From positions 285,152-349,151 of the forward strand of contig CANLTZ010000004.1 of NCBI GenBank assembly GCA_947494145.1: DNA of 64,000 nucleotides. The letters are read 5' to 3'. The translations under genes and the position numbers were made by a program. This DNA is from an uncultured Jannaschia sp. (GTDB lineage: Bacteria; Pseudomonadota; Alphaproteobacteria; Rhodobacterales; Rhodobacteraceae). Under the pieces are notes generated by a model that did not search any database, had not been told where the DNA came from, and saw only the letters and a list, made by a program, of their open reading frames with translations. Of this stretch, positions 33,232-42,857 are shown piece by piece; position 1 is the stretch's first letter, and each line of letters opens with the position of its first letter.

Positions 33232-36200
33232 ATGTCTACTAGCACGTTCATGATTTTTGCGCCCGGCGCGATTGAAATCGCGGACCCCGACGGGACGATC
33301 GACGGCGGGGAACGATTCTATATCAAGTCCGATTGGTCGCAGGCCGCCGATGCAACGCGGCTTGAAATCACCGATGGCGGGGGTGAATCCGCGTTTGCGG
33401 GCGACGATCTTGCCGACGAAGTGGGAAGCGATGGGGATCAGGTCGCCACGGCAACCGAAGCGGATGGCAACGTCATCAACGGCACTGTCTACATCGAAAG
33501 TGGGTTTGAAGCGCTCGCGCCAGATGGCAGTACGGTCACCTTTTATCTGATCGAAATTGAAGGTGAACCAGTCGGTTACATGACGGATGCGCCGATCCAG
33601 CCAGGCGTCACGTTTGAAGCAGGCCCGGTCTTCGACGTCGATGGTTCCAACGCACCGGATTACGGTGATCTGGTTTCGGCGGATTATGATCCCGACAACG
33701 CCGACGCTATCGAGGGCGGACAATATGGCGATGTGATCGAGGGTGGGGCGGGTGACGATACTATCCTAACGGGGGTAGGCGACGATACAGTCTGGGGCAA
33801 TGCTGGAAACGACAGCATCGACCTTGGCGACGGCAACGACATTTTTGGCAGTGTTGGCGATGACGATGGCAACGACACTGTCGATGGCGGGGCAGGCAAC
33901 GACCATTTCTACGGTGGGGATGGCGACGATTTACTTCGCGGCGGTGCCGGAGACGATACGTTGTTGGGGGGGCGTGATGACGACACGCTCGACGGCGGCG
34001 ATGGTGACGACTACTTTTCAATCGTTGACCCGCATGACAACACAACCATCGACGGTGGCGACGGGTACGACCGCATTCGCTTCTGGAACCATCTTTCAAC
34101 GGATGACGGCGTCGGTCTGACATTTGATGGCAACGGCAGTGGCGCCTATACTTTTGTCGAGCAGCCGTCGACCGGTCAGTTCACCAACATCGAACAGGTC
34201 GACGGCACGGCGATCAACGACACGCTCGACGCCTCCGTAGCCACGGAAGGCGTCAATCTGCGCGGCCATGGCGGGGATGATCTGATTGTCGGCAGCAGCG
34301 GCGCCGACACCTTGCGTGCCGGGAGTGGAAACGACACCGTGACGGGGGGCGATGGCGACGACCTGTTCGTCCATCGCGACAGCTATGGGTCGGTCACCAT
34401 CCATGGTGGCGATGGCTGGGACGCACTAAGGCTTGAGGGCTGGACGTCGGTTCAAGATGGCGCGTCAGTAACCGTCACGGGTATAGGCGACGGCACGTTC
34501 ACATACGGTGAAACCAGCTCATCCGGGTCGTTCACATCGATCAGGAACATCTTAGGGTCTGCCGTCAACGATACAATCGACGCGTCCGGCAGCGTTGAGA
34601 ATCACTACATCCGCGGCAATGTCGGTGACGACAGCATAGTTGGTGGCGCCGGTCGGGAATCCCTTGAAGGGGATGCTGGTGACGACACGATCATCGGCGG
34701 GGCCGGCGATGACTTAATCCTCGGCCGGGCCGACGATGACGTACTTTCCGGTGGCGACGGGATGGACACCCTTCAAGGGGGTGAAGGGGACGACGTGCTT
34801 CGCGGTGGCGCGGGGGCGGATAGCCTGTACGGGGATGACGACGCCGACACCTTCCTGGTGGAAGCAGGCGGGCTAGGCGATACGCTCGTCGGTGGCGAGG
34901 GTGGGGCGGATGACGATCTCGTCGATCTGAGCGCCTTGGCCGGCCCCGTCACGGTCACTTACACGAACAACGAAGAGGGCCAGATCACGGACGGCACGGG
35001 CACGACCAGCTTCTTCGAAATCGAAGGCATCGTGCTGACGGACTGGGCCGATTTCGCCGATGGTTGGTCAACGGCCGATTCTCTGTTCGGTGGGGGCGGC
35101 AACGATGTCTTGCGCGGCCGTGAGGGCGATGACAGTCTGGTCGGTGGTGAAGGCGATGACTACCTGATCGGCGATGGTGGGGCTGATACGCTGGAAGGTG
35201 ACAGCGGCAGCGACACGCTGACAAGCTGGGACGGCGCCGCTTCGCTTGCGGGTGGGGACGATAACGACACGTTCCTTCTCTACGATGCAGCCAGTGGCGT
35301 GGGCGCGGGGTTCGACGGCGCCACGGTGGATGGTGGCGAAGGCGGTTTCGATGAGGATGTGCTCGACCTTTCGGGGACGACGGGGCCTTTGACGATCACC
35401 TTCACGGGGGACGAAGCCGGCACTGTCACCGACGGCACGGAAACGTTCACCTTCACGGGAATTGAGCGCATCGTCCTATCGGACGCAGCGGATGTCGTGG
35501 ATTTCCAGTCATGGGACGGCGCCACGATTGAAAGCGGTGCCGGTGATGACAGCGTCTATGGCGGTTCCGGTAACGACTACATCTTCGGGGGCGATGGCGG
35601 TGACGATCTGCGCGGTCGAGGCGGCGACGACACCATTTCCGCTGGACTGGGTCGGGACACCATCCGCGGCAATGAAGGAAACAACTTGCTGATCGGCGGC
35701 AGCACCCAGGACGTTTTCTACAGCTCTGGTGTTGATACGATCTTGGCCGGCGACGGCGACGATATCGTCGTCATGCTAGAAACAGCCCATAACTCCGTCG
35801 TTGACGGAGAGGCAGGCGACGAAGATTACGTCGTCGTTCTTCGTTCGACCGCCACTGATAGCGTCACCTTCACATTCGACGGGGACAATTCCGGCGAACT
35901 CGTCTTCTCGGCAACTGGCGGCACCACAACGTTCTCAAACATCGAAAGGGTGGAGGGAAGCCAGTTCGGCGATCTGATTGACGCGTCGGTTGACAGCACC
36001 GGCTTGCGCATTCTGGGGCACGAGGGCGACGATTCCCTTGTCGGTGGTTCGGGTGCGGACACGATCGAAGGGGGTGTAGGCGACGATACCCTGGCGGGCG
36101 GGGCGGGCGACGATTACCTGGATGGCGGGGATGGCGACGACCTGCTGATGACAGGGACGGGCAATGATACTCTGATTGGGGGCTCAGGCAACGACACGCT

Positions 36201-38640
36201 CCTGAATTCCAGCGGGGATGACAGCCTGGTCGGCGGCACGGGTGATGACAGTATTGTCGCGACGGTGGGCAATGATACGCTAGAAGGTGGGGACGGCAAC
36301 GACACGCTTGAAGGCGGCGCCGACGACGATAGCCTGGATGGCGGCACAGGTAAAGACCTTTTGGCCGGCGGGACAGGCGCCGACAGTATGGCGGGCGGCG
36401 ATGACGCCGATATCTTTGTCCTGGAAGACGGTTTTGGTGCGGATACGATTGACGGCGGTGAGGGGGGTGTCGACACTGACACTATCGACCTGAGCGCGGT
36501 GACGGGCGGCGTGACCGTGACCTTCACCGGGGCCGAGTCGGGACATTTCACCGACGGCACAGATACGGTCACGTTTTCCGGCATAGAGCGGTTCATTCTT
36601 ACCGAAGATGCGGATGTGGTGGATGCCACCGCATCGCCTGGCACCGTCACCGTTAATGGCGGCGGTGGCGATGACACGCTTTTGGGTAGCAACAGCGCCG
36701 ACCAGTTGGAAGGCGGTAGCGGCAGTGATTCACTCGACGGAAATGGTGGGGATGATCAGCTTTCTGGTGGGGAGGGCGCAGACTCGATCACCGGAGATTC
36801 AGGCGCGGACGTCATCGACGGTGGCGCGGGAAGTGACGTGCTCGATGGTGCTGCGGACAATGATACGATCTATGGCGCGGACGGGGATGACACGATCCAG
36901 GCAGGTGCCGGACATGACGACGTATCTGGTGGCGACGGCCGCGATGACGTGCAGGGCGGCGACGGCGCGGATTCGATTGATGCAGGCGCTGGGGATGACA
37001 AGGTCCATGCCGGTCCTGGAAACGACACTGTCCGCGGTGGGGATGGCCACGACGAACTGCATGGCGATGCCGGTGACGACATTCTCGACGGAGATCGGGA
37101 CGACGACACCCTTTGGGGGGGTGATGGGCATGACACGCTAAGAGGCGGTGAAGGGGCCGACTTCATTGATGCTGGCGACGGCGACGATTCCGTCGATGGT
37201 GGCAGCGAAGACGACGTGATCGCCGGGGGGCTTGGCAATGACACCATCGCGGGCGGCGAAGGTGCGGATGACTTGGACGGACGCCAAGGGAATGACCTGA
37301 TCACTGGCGGAATTGGGAACGATACGCTTCGAGGGGATCGTGGCAACGATAGCCTGGACGGCGGCGTGGGGAATGACAGCCTCGCAGGTGGTCTTGACGA
37401 TGACACCGTCTTTGGCGGGCAGGGCGCGGATACGCTGAATGGGGGAGGTGGTGATGACAGTCTTGTCGGCGGTGACGGCGACGACAGCATAGAGGCGAGT
37501 TCCGGGGCCGATACGATCTCGGCTGGCGACGGAAACGACATCGTCAAAGGTGGCTCGGACGATGATGTCATTTCAGGCGGGGCCGGTGCTGACCGGATCC
37601 AAGGGGATGACGGCAACGACGAAGTTGACGGCGACGGCGGTGATGACACGCTTCGCGGTGGCACGGGCGATGACACGCTGGACGGAGGCGATGGGCAGGA
37701 CACGCTAAGTGGCGAGGCCGGCAATGATTGGATCACCACGGGTGCAGGGGCGGATACCGTTGTCTTCGAGGCGGGTGGCGGCGCTGACACAATCACCGAC
37801 TTCGACACGGGTGACGATGATGGCGACGGCGTCTTCAACGACCAGCTCGATGTAAGTGAACTGCGCACCCCCGACGGTCAGCCAATCAACGCCTGGGATG
37901 TCACCGTATCGGATGATGGCGCGGGAAACGCGCTGCTGAGCTTTCCGTCAGGCGAAAGCGTGGTTCTACAGGGCGTCGCGCCATCACAGATATCGTCGGC
38001 CAGCCAGATGAATGCAGCGGGCGTGCCATGTTTCACGGCCGGTACCTTGATCGATACGCCTTTCGGCGCGCGTCCGATTGAAGAATTACGGCCCGGCGAC
38101 TGGGTTCATACCGCTGATAATGGGCCGCAAAAGGTGACTTGGTGTGCAACACAGATCGTGACGGCACCTATGTTGCGCGCCCGTCCAGAACTGCGTCCCG
38201 TTCGCATTGGCGCAGGCGCGCTTGGCAACGACCGGGACATGTTGGTGTCGCCTCAACACGGCATCGCGATCCGCGACGAAGCGGGACGAGATGTCTTTGC
38301 CCGGGCCATCCACCTGGCACGCCATTCGGATTTGGATGTTCATGTGACAAGCAACCCAGGGCCCATCACCTATGTCCATCTGATGTTTGATCGCCACCAG
38401 GTTTTGATCACCCAGAAGCTTCTCAGTGAAAGTTTCTACCCGGGCCCATGGGCCTTGCGCGGCCTCGATCTGGCTGATCGTGAACGGCTACTGGCGATCT
38501 ATCCAGGCTTGGATGACGATGCGCCGGAAGACGCCTATGGCCCAGCGGCGCGGCCCTTCCTTGAACCGAAGGAGGTTCGGCAGTTGCATCGTCCGGGGCA
38601 GGTACCGACCACGATCCGCTACGCAATTGCAGGTGAGTAG
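33232..38640 (+). CDS. Giant RTX (hemolysin-type Ca2+-binding) protein with C-terminal Hint domain
   Basis: An 1,802-residue secreted-type protein. An N-terminal beta-rich domain (about 1-155) precedes some 1,370 residues dominated by nonapeptide repeats of the GGxGxDxLx form, which bind Ca2+ and fold after type I secretion. Two non-RTX modules interrupt the repeats, three copies each. At the C-terminus a Hint domain begins at Cys1600 (VPCFTAGT) and includes SPQHGI and a later YVHLMFDRHQVL, typical of the Hint_2 family, which can self-cleave. ATG at 33232 is preferred, but a GTG at 33199 behind AAGGA is a real alternative. No type I exporter is nearby. It is probably an adhesin, matrix or surface-layer protein. 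Confidence 0.88.
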   Translation: MSTSTFMIFAPGAIEIADPDGTIDGGERFYIKSDWSQAADATRLEITDGGGESAFAGDDLADEVGSDGDQVATATEADGNVINGTVYIESGFEALAPDGSTVTFYLIEIEGEPVGYMTDAPIQPGVTFEAGPVFDVDGSNAPDYGDLVSADYDPDNADAIEGGQYGDVIEGGAGDDTILTGVGDDTVWGNAGNDSIDLGDGNDIFGSVGDDDGNDTVDGGAGNDHFYGGDGDDLLRGGAGDDTLLGGRDDDTLDGGDGDDYFSIVDPHDNTTIDGGDGYDRIRFWNHLSTDDGVGLTFDGNGSGAYTFVEQPSTGQFTNIEQVDGTAINDTLDASVATEGVNLRGHGGDDLIVGSSGADTLRAGSGNDTVTGGDGDDLFVHRDSYGSVTIHGGDGWDALRLEGWTSVQDGASVTVTGIGDGTFTYGETSSSGSFTSIRNILGSAVNDTIDASGSVENHYIRGNVGDDSIVGGAGRESLEGDAGDDTIIGGAGDDLILGRADDDVLSGGDGMDTLQGGEGDDVLRGGAGADSLYGDDDADTFLVEAGGLGDTLVGGEGGADDDLVDLSALAGPVTVTYTNNEEGQITDGTGTTSFFEIEGIVLTDWADFADGWSTADSLFGGGGNDVLRGREGDDSLVGGEGDDYLIGDGGADTLEGDSGSDTLTSWDGAASLAGGDDNDTFLLYDAASGVGAGFDGATVDGGEGGFDEDVLDLSGTTGPLTITFTGDEAGTVTDGTETFTFTGIERIVLSDAADVVDFQSWDGATIESGAGDDSVYGGSGNDYIFGGDGGDDLRGRGGDDTISAGLGRDTIRGNEGNNLLIGGSTQDVFYSSGVDTILAGDGDDIVVMLETAHNSVVDGEAGDEDYVVVLRSTATDSVTFTFDGDNSGELVFSATGGTTTFSNIERVEGSQFGDLIDASVDSTGLRILGHEGDDSLVGGSGADTIEGGVGDDTLAGGAGDDYLDGGDGDDLLMTGTGNDTLIGGSGNDTLLNSSGDDSLVGGTGDDSIVATVGNDTLEGGDGNDTLEGGADDDSLDGGTGKDLLAGGTGADSMAGGDDADIFVLEDGFGADTIDGGEGGVDTDTIDLSAVTGGVTVTFTGAESGHFTDGTDTVTFSGIERFILTEDADVVDATASPGTVTVNGGGGDDTLLGSNSADQLEGGSGSDSLDGNGGDDQLSGGEGADSITGDSGADVIDGGAGSDVLDGAADNDTIYGADGDDTIQAGAGHDDVSGGDGRDDVQGGDGADSIDAGAGDDKVHAGPGNDTVRGGDGHDELHGDAGDDILDGDRDDDTLWGGDGHDTLRGGEGADFIDAGDGDDSVDGGSEDDVIAGGLGNDTIAGGEGADDLDGRQGNDLITGGIGNDTLRGDRGNDSLDGGVGNDSLAGGLDDDTVFGGQGADTLNGGGGDDSLVGGDGDDSIEASSGADTISAGDGNDIVKGGSDDDVISGGAGADRIQGDDGNDEVDGDGGDDTLRGGTGDDTLDGGDGQDTLSGEAGNDWITTGAGADTVVFEAGGGADTITDFDTGDDDGDGVFNDQLDVSELRTPDGQPINAWDVTVSDDGAGNALLSFPSGESVVLQGVAPSQISSASQMNAAGVPCFTAGTLIDTPFGARPIEELRPGDWVHTADNGPQKVTWCATQIVTAPMLRARPELRPVRIGAGALGNDRDMLVSPQHGIAIRDEAGRDVFARAIHLARHSDLDVHVTSNPGPITYVHLMFDRHQVLITQKLLSESFYPGPWALRGLDLADRERLLAIYPGLDDDAPEDAYGPAARPFLEPKEVRQLHRPGQVPTTIRYAIAGE
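33700..37790 (+). repeat. RTX nonapeptide repeat array with interspersed modules
   Basis: Within the large protein, Asp/Gly-rich nonapeptides encoded by variants of GGNGGNGAYGAY recur almost without break. Module A (ending near DTLDAS, DTIDAS and DLIDAS) occurs around 34030-34260, 34400-34590 and 35790-36010. Module B (a FTDGT...GIER.(I/L).(L)...AD pattern) occurs around 34930-35070, 35380-35510 and 36500-36630. The repeats are coding and should not be mistaken for a tandem DNA satellite. Confidence 0.85.
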
Positions 38641-38778
38641 CGCGGGTTCGGTTGCCTTTTGCGCCAGCCAACTGTTCTCGAAGCCTTTGCGCGCTGCCAG
38701 TGCCCCCATCTCGCTCATATGAAAACCGCCTGGGAAGCCGCCCCGGGCGCAGCCTGAGGCGACATGTCCTGCCGGCAC
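38641..38778. other. Short intergenic stretch after the RTX-Hint gene
   Basis: No gene is evident. A minus-strand frame here has no recognisable family and is interrupted by the MITE copy. No clear terminator hairpin was found directly after the RTX stop codon. Confidence 0.4.
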
Positions 38779-38895
38779 CTAAAGCGGTTTTCGAAACACC
38801 TGAATCAGTACTTTCGAAAAACGTCCCGACATCGCATTGACGTTGCACCGTTTCACGAAAAGCTGATGGCTCAGGTTTTTCGAGAACCGCTATAG
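38779..38895 (-). mobile_element. 117-bp MITE-like palindromic element, copy 2 (inverted)
   Basis: On the plus strand it reads CTAAAGCGGTT...AACCGCTATAG, the reverse complement of copy 1 at about 90 percent identity over the full 117 bp. Similarity stops exactly at both edges. It ends three bases before the hypE stop codon, so its stem structure could serve as the terminator of the hydrogenase operon. The two inverted copies bracket about 7 kb. Confidence 0.8.
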
Positions 38896-38898
38896 GGT

Positions 38899-39942
38899 TC
38901 AGCAGATGCGGGGCAGTTGCTCCCCCACGAGCATATCGACGATACGAATACCGCCAAACCGAGTTCGCATGGTGACCGGCATCGTGCCGCGTTCCCTTGC
39001 CGACCCGACGACAACTGAGCCCCGACCGGCATCGGTTCCGCGCATCGCAGTAAGGGCGGCGTCGGCCTGGTCCGGCGGTACGAAAAGGACCAGCGTCCCT
39101 TCATTGGCCAGATAGAGCGGATCCAACCCGAGAATTTCACAGACACCGGCCACTTCGGGCCGAAGCGGCAATTTTTCTTCGTCGATCTCAACGGAAACCC
39201 CAGCGGCATCCGCCATTTCGTTCAGGGCCGAAGCCAGTCCACCCCGCGTCGCGTCCCGCGAGGCGCGAACACCGGGGGCGGCTGCAATCACTGCGTCCAT
39301 CAATGAATTGAGCGGCTGGCAATCGCTTTCGATATCGGTCGAAAGCGCAAGGTCACCGCGCGCGGCAAGGATTGCCGCACCGTGATCGCCCAGAACGCCG
39401 TTTACGATCGCGACATCACCAGGCTGGATCGCGTCAGCCCGCAGGTCGCGACCAGGCGGAATGACACCGACGCCGGATGTGGTCACAAAGACCCCATCTG
39501 CCGAACCGCGCTCCACGACTTTGGTGTCTCCGGTCACAATGCGCACGCCCGCAGTCGCGGCTTCCCGAGCCATACTTGCGACGATGCGGCGAAGGAGGTC
39601 GATTTCAGTTCCTTCTTCAATGATGAACGAAGCGGACAGCCAAAGGGGCGTAGCGCCGCCAACTGCCAAATCATTGACGGTGCCACAGACGGCCAAAGTG
39701 CCGATATCTCCCCCGGGGAATTCGATCGGCGTCACGACGAAACTGTCGGTGGTAAAGGCCAGCCGTGCCCCTGGCAGTTGCAGCGCATCGGTCATCAGGC
39801 GCGCCTGATCTTCCATGCCAGGCGGTTCAAACGCGGCGATGAAAACCTCATCTATTAGGTCGCGCATCGCCCTTCCGCCGCCACCATGTGCAAGGGTCAC
39901 GCGCGCATCGCGCAAGCGGGACACGGGCGTGGCCCTATTCAT
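38899..39942 (-). CDS. hypE: Hydrogenase maturation factor HypE (carbamoyl dehydratase)
   Basis: A 347-residue protein of the PurM/ThiL fold ending PRIC: the C-terminal Cys is carbamoylated by HypF and dehydrated to thiocyanate, supplying the CN ligands of the [NiFe] site. LAHGGGGRAM lies near residue 18, FTTDSFVV near 54, CGTVNDLAVGGA near 76 and TRGGLASALNE near 219, all family blocks. The start at 39942 overlaps the hypD stop. It is the last gene of the hydrogenase cluster. Confidence 0.97.
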   Translation of the reverse strand: MNRATPVSRLRDARVTLAHGGGGRAMRDLIDEVFIAAFEPPGMEDQARLMTDALQLPGARLAFTTDSFVVTPIEFPGGDIGTLAVCGTVNDLAVGGATPLWLSASFIIEEGTEIDLLRRIVASMAREAATAGVRIVTGDTKVVERGSADGVFVTTSGVGVIPPGRDLRADAIQPGDVAIVNGVLGDHGAAILAARGDLALSTDIESDCQPLNSLMDAVIAAAPGVRASRDATRGGLASALNEMADAAGVSVEIDEEKLPLRPEVAGVCEILGLDPLYLANEGTLVLFVPPDQADAALTAMRGTDAGRGSVVVGSARERGTMPVTMRTRFGGIRIVDMLVGEQLPRIC

Positions 39943-41087
39943 TCCGCGGCCTCCAATGGGCGGGCGCCGCCGTATTGCCAATAGGCTGCGCAAGCGCCTT
40001 CGGACGATACCATCAGAGCCCCCAACGGCATCTCGGGCGTGCATCCCAGCCCAAATTGCGGGCAGTCCGTCGGTTTGCAGCGTCCCGTCATGACGGCGCC
40101 GCAGGCGCATCCCTCGGGTTCTTCAACCGGCGCGCGGCCGGTATCGGCGCCGTAGCCAATCCCGAACTTCGCCTCTGCATCGAAAGCGCCATAGGCGTCG
40201 CGAATGCGCAGACCGCTTTCATCGATCTCACCGAGGCCTCGCCACTCGAATGTCGGGCGTGGTTCATAGACGTCGTCCATCGCGGCAATGCTGGCAGGGT
40301 TGCCGTGCTCCGGGACCACGCGCGCATATTGGTTTTCGATCTCGGCACGACCGTCGCGGATTTGTTCCAGCACCATAAGAACGGATTGCAGAAGATCGAG
40401 CGGCTCGAAACCTGCCACGACCAGAGGCTTTCCAAAGTCTTCAGCGATGAAGTCATATGGATGGGTGCCGATCACCATCGAGACGTGACCCGGGCCCACG
40501 AAGCCATCGATCAGCATATGCGGATCCGACAAGAGCGCACGGATCGGCGGGGGTACGGTGATGTGGTTACAGAAGACCGTGAAGTTCGGCAGCCCTTCGC
40601 GCGCGGCTTGCTGGATGGAAAACGCCGTCGACGGTGTCGTCGTCTCAAAGCCGAGCCCGAAGAAGACGACCTCACGATCGGGGTTCTGGCGGGCCAGTTC
40701 CAGCGCATCGAGCGGTGAATAGACCATGCGAATATCGGCCCCGTCGGCTTTCGCCTGCATCAGAGATTTCTTGGTGCCCGGCACGCGCATCGCATCACCG
40801 AAGGTGGTGAAGATGACCTCGGGCCGCTCAGCGAGTTCGACGCATTCGTCCACGCGACCCATCGGCAGGACGCAGACGGGGCAGCCCGGGCCGTGGATGA
40901 ATTCGATGCCCTTATGTACCAGCTTGTCTAAACCGTAGCGAAAGATGGCGTGGGTATGCCCACCGCAGATCTCCATGATGTGGACGGGTTTGTCTTCGGT
41001 CGCGCCGATTTCATCGGCAACGCGTGCGATGGCTGCAAGGATGCCCTTGGCGGCTTTCGGGTCGCGAAATTCTTCGACGTATCTCAT
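39939..41087 (-). CDS. hypD: Hydrogenase maturation factor HypD
   Basis: A 382-residue iron-sulfur protein that, with HypC, forms the scaffold on which Fe(CN)2CO is assembled. Conserved Cys motifs are EICGGHTH near 40 and GPGCPVCVLP near 69. The C-terminal [4Fe-4S] region is CACG...CKPTDCPQFGLGC near 332-352. Its ATG overlaps the hypC stop and its stop overlaps hypE, showing tight coupling. Confidence 0.97.
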   Translation of the reverse strand: MRYVEEFRDPKAAKGILAAIARVADEIGATEDKPVHIMEICGGHTHAIFRYGLDKLVHKGIEFIHGPGCPVCVLPMGRVDECVELAERPEVIFTTFGDAMRVPGTKKSLMQAKADGADIRMVYSPLDALELARQNPDREVVFFGLGFETTTPSTAFSIQQAAREGLPNFTVFCNHITVPPPIRALLSDPHMLIDGFVGPGHVSMVIGTHPYDFIAEDFGKPLVVAGFEPLDLLQSVLMVLEQIRDGRAEIENQYARVVPEHGNPASIAAMDDVYEPRPTFEWRGLGEIDESGLRIRDAYGAFDAEAKFGIGYGADTGRAPVEEPEGCACGAVMTGRCKPTDCPQFGLGCTPEMPLGALMVSSEGACAAYWQYGGARPLEAAE

Positions 41088-41377
41088 GACCGCACCTCTT
41101 CGAAGGCTTTCTGGCTTTCCGCCATTTGCTCAAGCGTTTCCTGCGCTTCACCTAAACCGCGCAGCGCCTCCAGCGTCTCGGCGGCCTCATGCGCATCAAT
41201 GACGGCCATGGCGAAGCCGACATGGATCAGCACCCACTCCCCCACCAGACCGTCAAGCGGGTCAGTCGCAACGGGGGCAAGAGACACCTCGCGCCGGACC
41301 CCGGACACGTCGGCTATCGCCATCTGGCGGTCGACATCGGTGATCTTGGTGATCTGTCCTGGTATTCCAAGGCACAT
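41084..41377 (-). CDS. hypC: Hydrogenase assembly chaperone HypC
   Basis: A 97-residue chaperone that begins MCLGIPGQ; the N-terminal Cys2 binds the iron centre and the large-subunit precursor. The start at 41377 follows a GGAG site and gives the invariant N-terminus, so the longer frame upstream is rejected. The stop overlaps hypD. It is distinct from the related HupF encoded at 46914-47234. Confidence 0.96.
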   Translation of the reverse strand: MCLGIPGQITKITDVDRQMAIADVSGVRREVSLAPVATDPLDGLVGEWVLIHVGFAMAVIDAHEAAETLEALRGLGEAQETLEQMAESQKAFEEVRS

Positions 41378-41381
41378 CTGG

Positions 41382-42857
41382 TCACTCCTCCTCTGATGTT
41401 GCTGCACGGGGTTCGATTCCGTAGCGATCCAGCTTGGCACGCAGGCCGACGCGGCTGAGCCCAAGTTCACTTGCCGCGCGGCTCTTGTTCCATTTCATGC
41501 GCGTGATCGTTTCCCGAAGGATGCGCATCTCCATCATTTCGACGCGGTCCTTTAGCGTTCCATCCATCGTGCCGAGGCTAGCCGCTTGGCGGTCAGCCCC
41601 GTCTTGGCCAGGCTCGGCCTGCAAGATGTGTCGTGAAATGAGCTCTGGTCCGAGCGTGACGTCCTGAGCGATGATGAGCATGCGGATCACTTCATTTCGA
41701 AGTTCGGGCAGATTTCCGGGCCAATCGTAGCTTTCCAGAAATTCCAGCGCAGGGTCGGAAAAGCCGCGGACCGGTTTGCCATGTTCTTCGGCGGCCGCGT
41801 GAAGGTACTTCTCGGCCAGTCGGGCAATGTCGCCTGGACGGCCGCGCAAGGGCGGCACCTGTAGTTCGGTGACGGCCAATGCAAAGTACAGATCGCTGCG
41901 GAATACGCCGTCGACGATGCTTTGGCGCAGGTCCCTATGTGTGCCCGCCATTATCCGCGCGCGCGTCGTAAGTGCCTCGTGGCTGCCAACGGGTTGATAG
42001 GCGCCTTCGCGCAACAGGCGCAGAAGGGTCATCTGCATCACGTCAGACAATGTATCGACGCCATTCAAGAAGATCGTCCCGCGATCTGCCTTTTGCAGCA
42101 TGCCGATGCGGGTCGCCTGCACACCGGTGGCCGCGCCGCGCTTGATACCAAAGAGTTCAGCCAACAGGGCGTCATCGCTCAGCCCGGCGCAATTCAATTC
42201 AAAGAAGGAGCGATCGGACCTGAGAGATCCGTAATGCATCGCCCGGGCGAGTTCGGTCTTTCCGGTCCCCGCCTCACCGGTCAGCAACACCGGGACATCG
42301 AAGCTTGCATACTGGCGCGCCACGGCAATTACGGCATTCAAGGGAGAGTTCGGCCCACGCCATACGCTGTCGAACCCAAGCCCTTCCTGGAGCTGCCGCC
42401 GCCTGGCATCGAGGTTCGCAGATGCGGTCGACCCGAGATAACGCATCTCAAGTGTCATGCGCTCATGGTCGCGGGCCAACTCAAAAAGGCGGGCGGCGTT
42501 TCGGACGGCCATCAGAAGCTGGTCAGGGTGCCAGGGTTTGGTGATGAACTGATAGATGCCCGCATCGTTGATCGCATCGATCATGTCGTTGGTTTCGGTG
42601 TAGCCGGTCACGATGATCCGAACGGTTTCGGGCCAGCGGTCGCGAATTTCCGTCAGGAGTTCGATACCCGTTGTTCCCGGCATCCTTTGGTCGGACAGGA
42701 CGACCTGTACCCAGTGTTCTTCCATCAGGGCCAACGCTTCGGCGGCATTCATCGCTTCAAGCACGTTGAAATCGTCTTCCAGCGCCATCCTCATGGAGGC
42801 GACGGAATGCTTCTCATCATCGACGACGAGAACGCTGGGAAGGGTACGGCCTGCCAT
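41382..42857 (-). CDS. hupR: Hydrogenase response regulator HupR (NtrC family)
   Basis: A 491-residue regulator with a receiver domain (VVDDE near 11, phosphorylation site LSDQRMPG near 54, Lys in ITKPW), an AAA domain (Walker [11 protein letters not shown] near 192) and a C-terminal Fis-type HTH ([20 protein letters not shown]). The sigma54-contact loop GAFTGA is replaced by GAATGV, in line with the known sigma54-independent action of Rhodobacter HupR, which activates hupSL in the unphosphorylated state. It lies between hypB and hypC as in R. capsulatus. The cognate kinase is HupT at 56804-58129. Confidence 0.95.
   Translation of the reverse strand: MAGRTLPSVLVVDDEKHSVASMRMALEDDFNVLEAMNAAEALALMEEHWVQVVLSDQRMPGTTGIELLTEIRDRWPETVRIIVTGYTETNDMIDAINDAGIYQFITKPWHPDQLLMAVRNAARLFELARDHERMTLEMRYLGSTASANLDARRRQLQEGLGFDSVWRGPNSPLNAVIAVARQYASFDVPVLLTGEAGTGKTELARAMHYGSLRSDRSFFELNCAGLSDDALLAELFGIKRGAATGVQATRIGMLQKADRGTIFLNGVDTLSDVMQMTLLRLLREGAYQPVGSHEALTTRARIMAGTHRDLRQSIVDGVFRSDLYFALAVTELQVPPLRGRPGDIARLAEKYLHAAAEEHGKPVRGFSDPALEFLESYDWPGNLPELRNEVIRMLIIAQDVTLGPELISRHILQAEPGQDGADRQAASLGTMDGTLKDRVEMMEMRILRETITRMKWNKSRAASELGLSRVGLRAKLDRYGIEPRAATSEEE

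Noticed and set aside
33700..37790. Repeated DNA resembling a tandem-repeat or CRISPR-like array
   Set aside because: The periodicity is that of coding RTX nonapeptides in one open frame. Units vary in sequence and there are no conserved repeats with unique spacers.
36870..37868. 332-codon Ser/Pro-rich frame antisense to the RTX gene
   Set aside because: It is an artefact of the Gly/Asp-rich RTX codons read backwards.
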